Shown in pieces: positions 51,451 to 63,739 of a DNA stretch of 64,000 nt. Position 1 is the first letter of the stretch, and each line of letters starts with the position of its first letter. A program made the translations under genes and the position numbers. The notes beneath the pieces are model-generated. The model was not told the origin of the DNA. It worked only from the letters and a program-made list of their open reading frames with translations, and searched no databases. Source of the DNA: Yponomeuta sedellus (taxonomy: Eukaryota > Arthropoda > Insecta > Lepidoptera > Yponomeutidae); contig OW203747.1 in NCBI GenBank assembly GCA_934045075.1, forward strand, positions 6,902,357-6,966,356. The letters run 5' to 3'.

Positions 51451-54400
51451 CGGAGAAAAACAAGGTGAAAATTGTCAGTAGCACTATTTCGTCTCTTTCA
51501 AATGTATCAAGTGAAAATCCAACAGAAATTTTGAATGGGTATAATTTTAAATTTTGAGTATAATATGATAGGACCGAATGAAGGAGATACCAAAGATGGT
51601 GTAAAAAGGTTTAAGCCATTTCTGTAAAAGTGCACTTGTAAAAGTGTACTTACTTTTTAAGCTGTGCTTTCGCCGCTATTCAATTTCCAAGTATATCTCA
51701 AGCTTGAACTCTCGAATCCATTTCACGGTCTCAGCACCACCTCTCTCATACCCTTTACTAGTTTTCCGTCTTCAGGGTTCGTTTCGACTATCCAACGGAT
51801 GTGCTATTGATTAGCGGCCACTGAATCGGAAAAGAAAAGCCTATCGTCCGTCGAGTTATCTCTCTGCTATCCTTGAACCAGTTCCCGTTGTTTATTAGCA
51901 CACACCACTGACTCAATACAACGGAGGTACATCTAGAAGCGAGGCCTGAGAAAGAAGAAGAAGCCGGACCCCGATACATAATCAGTGGACTTTATTCACA
52001 CCACGACCGTAAATATGGAACGCATAGGCATCATCAGTGACCTGGGATCCCTTCTAGAGACCAACAGTGAGATAGAGTACTTCTGACTTTCTGGGAAAAA
52101 CCAAATACGTCTTTCTGGTAGTTTTCATCATGTCGTGACGTTCCCTAGAGCGGCTATAAAACAGCACAGACCCCCTAATTGATTCCGCCCGCCGTATCCT
52201 TATTATGATAGAAACAAGCGACGGAAGATTGCTCGATAAAAATGGAGAGGACATAATTCCACAAGCCGTCTCGATTTTATTTTTTTCGCCGATTTTCATG
52301 CCCTTTTTTACTTCTTTTGTTTGTCTGTTCTTCGCAGTTTCGCAGGGTTTTATTCTACGACGTATTTATTGAAAATACAACTTAATTATCATTCCTGATG
52401 ACAATGATGCTTGAATGAATTTTGAAGGTGCAATGGATCTTTAGTGTTGAAGGTAAATCTTCTTTACGATTGTGAATTACAACACGTTCATTGAAATGGA
52501 AGCCAAGTCCAGTCCATAGCCTAATAATTACATCACCTCATTCATCTAACTAACAGACTCGTAACAGGCACTTAACAGTTCCATTATCACTGCAGCGAGC
52601 GATACTGCTCACGCCAGAGACTAACCGAGTTATTAATAAACACGTTGGCTCGGCGAGCGGTGTGGTATCAATGAAAATCGCACTCATTCATGGATCGAAT
52701 ACGTCTCGTCTCTTCAAGGGCGTTGTTACACAAAACACAGGCACACAGAAGCTCAACTAAATAAGGATGCCCATTGGCTTGAATGAAACCTTAAGACTCA
52801 AACTGCTCTACTGATTAGAGCTTGCGACATACAGTCCCAACACCATCCTGAAGACCCTAAATAATAGGGCAGATAGAACGAACGTTCTGGAAGCGTCATG
52901 TAAAGATGGTAAAGGTACAATATCACATAGTTATTTTTATTTCTTAATTTATGGATAAACATCCAGGTAACACGTAAAAACCTAAAAAAAATAGCTGTTT
53001 TATGAATTTAGGTGATCCACGATTATCAAACGATTTAACCTTCTCCGAACTATCTCAATACACACATTGTTTACACTTCGGTGTGAAAACCAAGCCGTGA
53101 AGTTACAGTAAAAGAAAATTTTCTTCCTAACTTTATCTCGACTCCGAAGATCTAACCGAAGAGATAACCTATTTCCAAGTAACGTTTCATTAATTAGCGC
53201 CCATTGGGAGGAAGTGGAATGTAATGGAAATAATTTTATCTACATTGAGACAAAAAAAACCTTGTGTTGGAATGAAATTAAGTTCTGATAAAACGGATGC
53301 GATTTTTGGACCTCTAAATAGGTTTACAGCCATTCCCCGTATATTGAGTTAACAAATCTATGGACACAAAAGCATTTGTTGGACTTGTAAATCTAATGTA
53401 ATCCTCTCATATAGCGCATATGAAGAAATGTCTTCAGCAGGTATTCGCGGGCAGCATCAGCCTCGGAATTTCAATTCAAGGTTAAAAGAAACGTAGCTTC
53501 TGTCTGGTGTTGTTACGAAGTAAATAGGTCGCGTTCGCCACTTCCTCTCCGCCCGCTATTAATATCATCGGATGGCCGTGAACGTGTCGACGCGACGAAA
53601 CGTTTCTGGATTCAATGAAAATGTATATCCTGGTACGTGCATGTTTTCTAGCGACAGCACTCTCTCTTTTTCCCTCGAGGTTTTCGAAGCACGAGAATTT
53701 GTGTAACTTTTGGGTGATATTTCACATGGCTGCTTTTCGAAATCCCTGACTGCGGAACTACATGTAAATCGTTTCAGTGCTGTGAAGCTATTAAAACTAC
53801 TTTCAATTTCAGAGAAAGATGAACATAATTCGTGCAAGATTGATCGAACTAAGAGTTTTCAAGCATGGTTTTAGAAAGATACGATACTTCGTGAGACGTG
53901 ACACTTTTGAAATATCGAAAGAGATGAGTGTTCTTAAAAAAAGCGAATATTGGAACGAATCAGAAATGTAAGAGCGGCACACGAGACAAATACCACTTAG
54001 GGGAGCGTCAACAAAGGAATTGTCTCGATTGTTTTCGGTAACTGAAATCCCTTTGGAACCTATCCAAGGCTGAGCATGTGAAAGTAACCCGCAATGAGAA
54101 CGAAAATAATCTCATTCAAGAAATGTAAGGTGGTATATCGTAGACGGGAAGATTCCTTAACGAAAATAGACTCGGTGAGGTAGAGGACTTACGGGTGAAT
54201 ATTATTTGGCAATGTAAAGTGGAATTGGCAAAAAAACTTGTCGTTAAACGCAAGCAGCAATGAAATGTAATGCTTTGTGTTAAGATCTACATTAGCTGGA
54301 CGCTGAAAACGTGAGACCGTTACAGTTTTTATAAGGGGTCAAGTTTGCCAAGTCGTGCTTTCAATTGGTTTATTTCTCGGTATAAGTTCATTGAAGAATC

Positions 54401-54659
54401 CAAGGTTGAATTTGTCATAGGTTTAGCTTACACCAGGGTACCTACACTTTATGTGGCAGTGACATTTTGGATATTAACTACTTTTAACTGTATTTTAGAA
54501 GGCCACAGGTCCTATCTAAAACTAAATCACTAAAAATTAAGAGCGTGGTCGATAGACACCAGGAAAACTAAAGTATTATTTTTATGAAAATAAACACAAT
54601 ATTTTTTTGTAGCCTACGTCACACCATATGTATCTTTGTGGCTTCAAATGTCTCTCTCT
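51451..54659. other. Long unannotated stretch
   Basis: 3.2 kb with no repeat matched elsewhere and no convincing exon. Short frames such as 53565-53837 (minus) lack recognisable sequence. Likely intron or intergenic DNA. Confidence 0.45.
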
Positions 54660-54830
54660 CTCTCTCACCGCAGGGTATAGGCCTTCTCTCAGAGAGTATG
54701 GACTTAATTACCACGCACCCGCCGCGGTTTGGCAGTTTCCATCGCTGAGGTATGTTAACACCTCCTGAGGTTCTGAAGTCACTTAGGTTTCCTTACAATG
54801 TTTTTCCTTTAAATGAACACCTATTATTTT
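54660..54830 (-). repeat. SINE family E 3' half
   Basis: 'gggtataggccttctctcag', 'cgccgcggtttggcag' and 'tcacttaggtttccttacaa'. Confidence 0.6.
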
Positions 54831-57549
54831 TTTTACTTTTAACGTAATACCATAAAATTAAATTATATTTACCCACTAACCCTTTGACTTTAGACGTTCT
54901 TAGTGCGCTCAGGCCAGGCGAACTAAATGATGACTTCGATGATCTTAGTAGACTTGGATTTAAACGACCCATTTCAGTTTACTCGGGCCGTGTTCTACCC
55001 ATCCGAGCTGACTCGGATTTAATTACAAAAAGAACATCGATATAAGGAAATCGGTCAAATTGTGCAAAAAATATGTGATTGAAATGTTGCATTTAGTGGA
55101 CCTGTATGATGCTGAGCTGAGGAAGTATTGTGGAATTTGAAGACTAAGACTGCAGACATAATCAAAAATGTTGACATAGCTATGTCTGCAGTCTTGGTTA
55201 TTAAGAAGATGACGCACTCACAGCGTTCTAAGATCGTGAAAACGCAGCTTAAAGGAGTAACTACACCATTAATTAAGTTTGAAATTACTCGTAAAGCCTT
55301 TTTATTTCCTTAAGTCGTAAAAGTTTCATCAAGAAAAGCAATAGATTTATCAGAAAATGAAATGGATGGAAATAAACATTTCAAACGTCGCTTTTACGAT
55401 CGGGATTGTTTTGGACTGGACCCATCCACATAATAATATGACTGAACTTAGAAGACTCGTTGATATGTTTTGGTTGAAAAATGCAATTAAATTTAAAAAA
55501 CACTTTTTTTACGTTAGGCTCGCATTTGGCTTCTGTCTCATATATTATGATGATAATAATACAAATATGTTTATTTTTTCAAATGATGGGAAGCTAAGAT
55601 GAGCCCTAATATGTTACGTGTTTGCCGGGACGCACCTCGCTCACGCAAATGTGGTTTTGTCATTTCCCTTAAAGATCTTTTGTGTTTTTATCAATTCAAA
55701 AAAGTATTGTTTAAAGTAGTACAGAATCTGCGTCTTAATGAACGTTAAACTAGATGTCCAATTCAAACTCTACATAACTGTGCAGAAAAAAATGGACCAA
55801 AAAACTCCAGTTAGTCTCGTCAAAGTTCTTAATTAACAGTTTACATAATTATTATAAAACATGGAGCTTATGAATCGTACTGGCTTTTATTAAAAGCATT
55901 GTTTATCATCTAAGTAATCCTTTATGTTATAGTAGATAAATAGATAGAATATTCTTTTTTGCCTGTACACCAGGAATTACCTAAGAGACTTTTATTTCCC
56001 CTCAGTAGTAGGCCTTTTGGCGCTAAGTGTACTTTGCTTTAAGCTTATCATATCTCCAGGAATCTTATTGTAGAAACATACGTATAGAATGCCTCACGAA
56101 GGACGTATTAACCTTTGCCAGCCAAAATCTTGCCAACGAAAGTTTATATTTATTTATAGTATTTACATTGTATTGGGTACCTTCGTTTTAAACTTACTGA
56201 AGTTTTTCCTGACTTTTTTATGATTTGTTATCTAGAAAAAGCAGGTAAAACTTCACGAACAGTGACAATTTCGGTAGCGCGAGGCGTGAAACGATCGATT
56301 ATAATAATAATGAATTCGGCACAAGTATAAAGTTGCAATGTACTGCCACCCAAATAGTAAAGACGAAAGCAGAACAAAGAACTTGCTGGGCAATGAGCGA
56401 TAGAATTCGTTACCTCCGAAATGTCAGCTAAGTGTTTTGACATTTGCTTGGTCACGATAGGCTCTTAATAATGTTACGTGTAATGGCATAGGCAGGCAAC
56501 TACAAATCCTTATGTTTCGCAACGTAATTTGACCGTCTCCGTTGGACTTTTAGCAAGAGTTTAGTTTATGGTTCGGAAAATCGGCCTTTCTAAATTCCTG
56601 GTGGGTCGATCTATAGTCCGTAGTATTCTTTAAAAGGCAAGCAAACTTGCACGACATGGTACGACTCCAAGAACTATGTGCAACATTTATTTAAATATCG
56701 AGCCGGGCAAAATTAAAGAAAATATTTCTGCCATTACATAAACTATAATCAAAACACTCTTGTCTTATGTGTGCCTAAGGGCAACAATTTTTTTTGTGGA
56801 CGTAGAAAACAGGAACTCGAAAAACATCGGCCTGCCGCGTTGTTGGGAGCGTTTGGCGAAATCTTTGCAGGATATTTGAATGTGGAAGGGACGCCCACGC
56901 GTTGATGAAGTACCCATAATCTCTTATGAATGATTTCACTGCCAATAGCGCCGAGAAAACATATCGGTTGTTATTGTAATGTCCTTCCCGAAACCCACAT
57001 ATATCGTTAAAAAGAACTCAGAAATATTGGTCATAATGATTATAACTTCCGCAGTATCACAATCGCTAGTCCTGGTTCCAAGCTAGGATAAAGTTATCGT
57101 AACCAAGTAAGGACACAGTAAAAATTCCATACATTTGTACACATAACCTCCGTCTGAGTGTAATTCCATGTGTGTGATGTCCTTGTTTGGTACTAGAACA
57201 AGTGAATGTGCTGTGTGGAAGTTGTTATTTATCGTATACTGACGCTTTATTCCAACGCCAACAGCTTTGACACTTTAACGCGCAATGCATTCAGAACATC
57301 GGGGTCACAAAAAAGCGTAGCACTGGCTTATGCTGGCGCTTTGTGCTATGTGATGATGATGACGATGATTTTAATTGATTTCTCAATAACTTTGTTGATA
57401 AATCAGTTTTGTTTGAGAAATTTGGTAGCTTAGGAGAATTACTATATTTACAATACTTGCGGTATCTGCACTAGACTTTAAGTCTGTATCGCAGAGACCT
57501 GAATAAACTTCCTAAAGTAATTGGTAACGCTATAACAAAAACTACGTGA
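54831..57549. other. Long unannotated stretch with one hairpin
   Basis: AAGACTGCAGACATA (about 55145-55159) and TATGTCTGCAGTCTT (about 55181-55195) form a perfect 15-bp hairpin. 55925-56035 may hold a decayed family H end. No gene supported. Confidence 0.45.
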
Positions 57550-57695
57550 GTGGTTTGATCGCGAGGAAACCTGAATGTCTGAGGTTTTCAAACACCTCAG
57601 CGTTTGAAAGTGCCAATCCGCGGTGAGCACGCGTGGTAATTACATACACTCTCTGTGAGGGGAGGCCTGTGCCTTGTAGTGGACGTTTATAGACT
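57550..57695 (+). repeat. SINE family E 3' half
   Basis: 'gaggaaacctgaatgtctga' to 'ggcctgtgccttgtagtgga'. Confidence 0.65.
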
Positions 57696-57854
57696 GCATA
57701 AAAAAAACGATGAAAATTAAAGAACTGGTTCGGATAGGAGTGTCCGAGCTGGTAAAGAAAATGTTTCTACATATTCCGAGTGGTGCCTTCGGGGTATATA
57801 AACACACCCAAACAACTTGCGGCGAAGCGTGAAAAATAATTTTAACAAATCATA

Positions 57855-58004
57855 ATGGAACTCGCTGTTTTGTCACCTGCACCTTACTTAACTCTTCGTC
57901 ACAACAGCAAGTTGATTGAATTCGAGGCCAGAGTTTTAGAAACAGCACAATTTCTGTCGTCGAAAGTCGAAAACCACAATGTAGAGAAGCCGTGCCAAAG
58001 CTAG
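57855..58004 (+). CDS. Candidate 49-codon ORF behind a TATA box
   Basis: ATG in context CATAATGG, 49 codons, stop TAG. TATATAAA at 57795-57802 lies about 55 bp upstream, a spacing that would give a short 5' leader. Starts MELAVLSPAPYLTL; no family recognised, no signal peptide or membrane segment. Could be the first exon of a longer gene or chance. No poly(A) signal or splice donor was identified with confidence. Confidence 0.25.
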   Translation: MELAVLSPAPYLTLRHNSKLIEFEARVLETAQFLSSKVENHNVEKPCQS

Positions 58005-58295
58005 GCTACCTTTGTCTTAAGTTGATATTGTTACGCCGAACAATAGCTCACTCCTTTAATTTAGCTTTAACTAACATTCACCTTTCAGACAAGCGAAATT
58101 AATTTCACTCCCTCCACAAAGTCGAATACGAATGAATCTGTTTGGAACCACATTGTAGACAACTTTACGGGGAATCACGATATCAAGAGAGGTTGGGGCG
58201 TAACTTCGCAAATGGGGAACGTTGTTCTAAAATTAGGACGTGCATCATGAAGTTTGTGGTCTGGAAACACAAAACTGATTTCAGTCTTGAAGCTA

Positions 58296-58830
58296 CGAAG
58301 TTGGTGTTGAACTAACTATTGTGTTTATTATTTAATGTCAATCACGTTAAGTTAGGGTATGAAGCTGTCAAATCGACATAATCTTGGCAATAAGGCCGCC
58401 AATTGTAGTTTGTATCTAAACATGTTTTATAATATGCGCTCTGGTGTACAATAAAGAATATTCTTCCTCTTCTTCTTGACATACTAACTTTATAATATAA
58501 TCTTATCACAATTCATTGATTTTATTACGCAGAGGAAGCGCGTCATTAAACATAGAATCAACGACTGTTTCATCAATGAAAGATTGCATCAATCGATTTC
58601 CGTTTTGGATCGATGAAGTTGGGGTTGAGCTGGCTATTGTGTCTCACATTTAATCTAAATCACGTGAAGTTAGGGTATCAAGCAGTTAAACTAACATTAT
58701 ATTGATAAACAAGCTTGTTATAATCTTATCACAATTCATTGATATTATTATGCAGAGGAAGCGCGTCAATGGACATAGAATCAACGACTGTTTCATCAAT
58801 GAAAGATTGCATCAATCGGTGACAAATTTT
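58296..58830. repeat. ~220-315-bp duplicated segment, one copy interrupted by LINE H
   Basis: 'gaagttggtgttgaactaac' (58299) recurs as 'gaagttggggttgagctggc' (58616). 58495-58600 recurs at 58725-58825 ('cagaggaagcgcgtca', 'tcaacgactgtttcatcaat'). A family H 3' end (58385-58480, +) explains the greater length of the first unit. Confidence 0.7.
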
Positions 58831-59836
58831 CGTAGATTTCATTATCAAATGTACCTTCAAAAGTCGAACACGTTCGCAGAAACTACACTTCATAGGTACC
58901 TGCGTAACGAACTGTTATCGAATAAAGATAAGCCGATTCAAGAGTATCCTGTGTATTTTGGACTGAAAAGATTCTTGGAAGCATGCCACTTTCATAAGCA
59001 ACACATTAACATCGCGAGACGAGATCTCGAGTTCAAAAACCTGGAAAGTCACCAGTGCAGACATGCTTTTTGGACTTTGTTCCCTATTTACTGCTCAAGT
59101 AGTACGAAAAACAGATAGGAGAAGGTGAACCGAAACGGTGAACTTCTTTGACTTGTCCGTACCACTGCGGGATATAGGCGTGTGTTTTTTTATATATTCC
59201 ATTGGCTCCAAAAAAAACTACTGATTCGAAGCAATAGTCCGAAGTTTGCCCGGTATTTCGTGGTGTTAAAATATTTTTGCAAACCGGAAGACACACCTCA
59301 AAGCTGCAGTGACAAAACAGGATTTGATATTAATAGCCGAATCGGCTAGACACCAGATAATAATATCGACGTAATTAATAGGTATACAGGTAGCGATAAT
59401 CACGAACAGCATAAGGTGTGATTATCAAACAAATGAAATCCTCCTCTTTAAAGAAAACATCGAGTAAACAGGATGTTTTCTTGGGTGGGTGGGTTCACTA
59501 ATCTGTAGCGCAGTTCTGAAGCCGTATTATGCGCACCAAATCCCGTCGGAAACCTGATTTCATAGTTAGAAAATTGGAATCGTTCAGATTTGGTGCACGT
59601 AATGTAGGGGGCATGGGTTTAACCCGGTTACAGTACAAAATTCGTTAAATTCAAGCTACTACAATGGCGTTCTCGAATCACATTGCAGTTCCTTTTTAAG
59701 TTTTGTAACAGTACTCCGGAGTTCCCTGACGCATAGCAATATAGTCTGTTTTAAAAACAAACTGCTCTCAGTATCTCCTTGATGATACAACCTCACTTCG
59801 TGCTTTGTGCGCCACAAAATCTACAAATTTTCAGCG
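58831..59836. other. No supported feature
   Basis: A 138-codon open frame (58702-59118) overlaps the duplicated segment; I do not recognise it. Confidence 0.4.
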
Positions 59837-59848
59837 TATGATTGCGTT

Positions 59849-60251
59849 TTAAAAACCGATTTAGAGGCTAAAAGTTCCACCCATGCCGGGATTCGAACCC
59901 GCGACCTCTGGCTATCCGTGCCAGCGCTCTTTCCAACTGAGCTAATGGGCGACTCACCGGCATCAGTGAAATTTCGAACCTCTTTACAATATTCTCTGTA
60001 TTACGTACAGGCAGCGACATCTGGCTGAAGTAATTTGCATCACTTGCAGCTTCGAGCCCCGACTTTGCAGTTAGGTTTTACATCGGAATGATATCGCTGT
60101 ATCCACATGAATATATAATTTTTAATGCACTAACCCGTGCTAAGGACAATTTTAAAAACCAATTTAGAGGCTAAAAATTCCACCCATGCCGGGACTCGAA
60201 CCCGCGACCTCTGGCTATCCGTGCCACCGCTCTTTCCAACTGAGGTAATAT
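59849..60251 (-). mobile_element. SINE family B dimer, 12-bp target duplication
   Basis: TATGATTGCGTT at 59837-59848 and 60252-60263. Minus-sense, 5' truncated in the D-arm of the first unit, with block C, a full second unit and a 3' end at 'ggtttttaa'. Confidence 0.9.
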
Positions 60252-60263
60252 TATGATTGCGTT

Positions 60264-61651
60264 GCAAAGTTTCGGGTCAAAACTATATAACTAGTATAAT
60301 CTATCGCTTGCCATCGATACCCTAATACGAGTAAAGTTATCTACCTCTTCAGTGAATGGAGATATCCTTATCGTATCTTTCCGGTCACAAACCAGTTCAT
60401 TCATACCCTGAAGGTTCTTAAAAACTATCGGTGGACGGGACAATTCGGTCGGCAATTCCAACTTCCCGGTGTAGGTCCACATTTAGACGGTCTCATTCCG
60501 GTCATTCGAGGCATAATGGTGCCGTTGATCTGTGGCGACCTTAAGTCTCATGTTAAGGCCAGTCTGTAGAATTGGTTCTGCAGTCATTGTAATGCGAGTG
60601 CCAGTGAATCACCGGGAAGATGATGATTTATGAAGGATGCCACGTTTGATTGGAATTGACTACGTGACTTGTGACTTACAGACGACGTACAAATAATATA
60701 GTTCTACATATAATATCATGCTCTCATTAGTTTCATACGTAGGCTCATGTCGAAGATACAAGAATAGGTACATTACAAACATAGGGCTCTTGTTTTGTCT
60801 CTTGGAAAACTGTGTATACTGCTAATGAAGATATGTGTGATATGTTAGGATAAGTCGAAGCTATTAATTAAATGTTACGTCCCACGCAATCTATTTTTGC
60901 CTTATACCTGATATAAAATAATATAGATTTTCTTTTTTTATCACGAAGGAAAAACTCTTAACTGAAGTTCTTCAGAGATCTCTAGGTTGTGCACTTTTAA
61001 AATACCCTGCACAGTATTTATATAATAAATTATTGATATAACGTAGGATCTGGATGACTAATAATCCGGGTCTGATTGAAACAGGACTCGGCTAAAAATA
61101 GCCTCGACCGGAGCTTCATGCTGATCTACATTGAACGGACACGTAGGTTAGGTTATCAAATATATATCAGGTAACTGTGATAGTTATTTTCGATTATTCT
61201 TTAAATAACATTTTCTCTAACGTCTTCGTTCGTCGAAATTAATCGCCCGGTGTCGGCTTCAAGAGTAATTTTGTCTTGTTTCGCGTCATTTCTTTAAGAT
61301 TTAATTTGTTCGTTGAGTTCGTTTTAATTTCTGTTGTCGCGTGGAATGCCCACAGTGAATTGTCATCGTAATGACTGTCAATTAAGATTGCGATCGTTTA
61401 TTTTGATGACGAATCACAAGAGGCCTTAATCCCAGTATTCCCGTCATCATTATCATTTATCAATCCATTTATAATTTATTGGTAGGTAGTAAATTTTCAT
61501 ACAGCGGATGCTAATGATTACCTAATGACAGCTTTATCGTTAAACGGACAGAGCATTCATAAAGAATAACGGTCTTAATGATAAAAAAAACGATTTCTTA
61601 AAATAGATTTAGCATAGCAGTTGGAATGGTCTGTCGTGAGGAGAAAGGCTT
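60264..61651. other. Unannotated AT-rich stretch
   Basis: No repeat or exon recognised. Confidence 0.45.
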
Positions 61652-61735
61652 CGATATCAACTCTTGTATATCCCCACTGCTGGGGCACGGGTCTCTTCCT
61701 ACATCGCAGGAAGGTTAGGTCATACTCGACCACCA
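61652..61735 (-). repeat. SINE family A 3' end
   Basis: 'tatcaactcttgtatatccc' to 'ggttaggtcatactcgacca'. Strongly 5' truncated. 61736-62104 is unrecognised. Confidence 0.75.
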
Positions 61736-62104
61736 AGGGGAAAGGATTAGCCACAGATTAATTAAAATGCCTCAGGGGAGAGGATTCGCGTTTTTATAGA
61801 ACTTTACTTTTGCTTTCTTCGTGTGAAATACTTAATACAAATGCATAAAAAAGTAACACCGCAACTAAGTGCTTCCAAAATATGTTTGTCGATGTAATTT
61901 AGTTTGAGAAACTGGGATATTTTGGTACACAGTTAAATACCAGCCTTTCTTGCGATCGGTCATCAACCGAACAGGCAGCAGGTGTGCGGTTTTCGAGCAA
62001 GGTGTTTAGTACGCATTTTCCAGTAGAGAATACTTTTAAGTACCTAACGTGAAAAAAGATGCGTTCTTGCTTGTCTTGCTTTTCAAGCAAGCTGTATAAA
62101 ATTA

Positions 62105-62518
62105 TACTATATTGTATGGAATCAGGCGTTACTTAGCGGAAATCCATAACAGCATTAAACAGTGAAAATTACTTTGCTAAATTCCGCCAAAAATCCCACA
62201 AGCGCCATGCGGTTAGTTAATGCACCGCCCTTCCTCCCACTTTTTCAAGCTGAAGCAAGACACGAACACACCACCACCGACACCAATTTATACTTGTGTG
62301 AGAAAATCGCGACGAGGCATCCTCAGGCTCACAAGTGCAAGTGTACTCAGGCTCACTTGCACTTGTGAGCCTGAGTACAGAATGTTCGTGTGAAAGGCGA
62401 AACGCGTCGCGTATTTTCTCACACAAGTATAAATTGGTGTCGCTGGTGGTGTGTTCGTGTCTTGCTTCAGCTTGAAAAAGTGGGAGGGAGGGCGGTGCAT
62501 CAACTAACCGCATGGTGT
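62105..62518. mobile_element. MITE family L, inverted double copy
   Basis: Arms of about 110 bp (62203-62310 and 62406-62518) with GCACCGCCCT...CTTTTTCAAGCTGAAGC inverted. The centre has a 22-bp perfect hairpin, CTCAGGCTCACAAGTGCAAG (from about 62330). The outer left end ('aaattactttgctaaattcc') is unpaired. Confidence 0.8.
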
Positions 62519-62528
62519 TTGTGACATG

Positions 62529-62714
62529 ATGAAACATGATGTCTAAAATGAATAAAATGCATTGTTTTCATACAATCGGCAATCGTAAGATCGGTTACCT
62601 AAACGTGTTGAATATTGTATTGAAAAAGTCGGCGGTTACTTCGAGCACCTACTAAAATAAATTAAAGTATGTGAAAACAATGCATTTTATTCATTTTAGA
62701 CATCATGTTTCATA
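62529..62714. mobile_element. Foldback MITE with ~43-bp arms
   Basis: ATGAAACATGATGTCTAAAA and AATGCATTGTTTTCA at the left are inverted at 62670-62714; nearly perfect. Confidence 0.8.
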
Positions 62715-62867
62715 CAGACATTTACTGCTTAAGACCTACACAATCGATGTCTAAATAGAAATAGTGTAGTTTTTTTTTTTTTTCAAATCAACCGGGTTCG
62801 ATTCCCGAACGGAGTACAGTGTTTTTTAAAATGTACGAATGCAGTTTTTCTTGTTATTAAAATCGAT

Positions 62868-62931
62868 GACATGGTTCCTCAGAACAGATCTTCGTACATA
62901 GGTACGAAGATCTGTTCTGAGAAACCATGTC
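62868..62931. repeat. 30-bp hairpin with 4-nt loop
   Basis: GACATGGTTCCTCAGAACAG... pairs 29 of 30 with 62902-62931; loop ATAG. No relationship to other families in the window. Confidence 0.85.
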
Positions 62932-63163
62932 AACTTATAGTTTCAGACTTTCCCATACTGACCGATTTGAATGAGACACCCTGTATATTGTATAAACTCA
63001 CTCCTGTATAGCGAAGGAGTAGACAGGGACTAGGCTTTGCCACGTTCCTAATAACCGTGCTTCTATATTTAATTAGTTGTTGCGTTCCACATCGGTTTCG
63101 GATATAGAATAGTGAATAAAAATAAATTATTCACCGGCCTATAAAAACCACAATATTCCAGCA

Positions 63164-63265
63164 CTGCAGCGTCCGAGAGGTCCCTTCACCCATCTACTTT
63201 AAGTGAAGGTACCACTGGACGCTGTAGGTATAAATCATCGCATTATGTAGGTGCAGCTATTGCTT
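63164..63265. mobile_element. Short foldback repeat P
   Basis: CACTGCAGCGTCCGAG and CCACTGGACGCTGTAG; best copy of the family. Confidence 0.6.
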
Positions 63266-63334
63266 ACTCTCTAACTATTCTTACACATCTACCTAAACGT
63301 AACATGTAAGGAACACTAGAACTATAAAAATAAA

Positions 63335-63515
63335 TACATACATACATAACCTCACGCCTGTATCCCAGAGGGGTAGGCAGCGACCAGGCACTGCCACTTG
63401 CCACAAGCCTGACAAATCACCTTTACTTCATCAACGTTCATAGGTCCTTGTTCTGGGTACTTTTTATCTTCCCCTTTGCTAATGCATCCCCTACTTTGTC
63501 GACGTATGTCTGCCT
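63335..63515 (-). pseudogene. LINE family G, C-terminal end and (TATG) tail
   Basis: Plus strand starts with CATACATACATAACCTCACG (tail and stop region inverted) and contains the DRG-W-SLV segment in reverse. Same truncation range as the other three copies. Confidence 0.65.
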
Positions 63516-63655
63516 AGTACGGAACTATAAAAATAATAATTTATAAAACCATTGAATTTAAATTCAATGATGAAATTTAAAATGTTTTCAACAAGCATGA
63601 AAACTTTTTTTCTGCGCTAAGCGACTCTGTATCTCCAACTTAACATCTAAGGCTT

Positions 63656-63735
63656 TTGCTGAAAATCAGCGTCGCCAGTGGAGCATGTTTCCTGACGATT
63701 TTAAGCTGAGCTTATGGCCTTTTGCCAAGTTTAAT
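63656..63735. repeat. Copy of the 13311-13380 repeat
   Basis: 'tgctgaaaatcagcgtcgcc' and 'aagctgagcttatggcctttt'. Confidence 0.5.
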
Positions 63736-63739
63736 TTTT

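Noticed and set aside
58702..59118. 138-codon open frame (plus strand)
   Set aside because: Overlaps a tandem-duplicated non-coding segment, and the sister unit is not open. No recognisable domain.
62217..62537. 106-codon open frame (minus strand) and its partner on the other strand
   Set aside because: Both are produced by the palindromic MITE; matching peptides on the two strands are a mirror effect.
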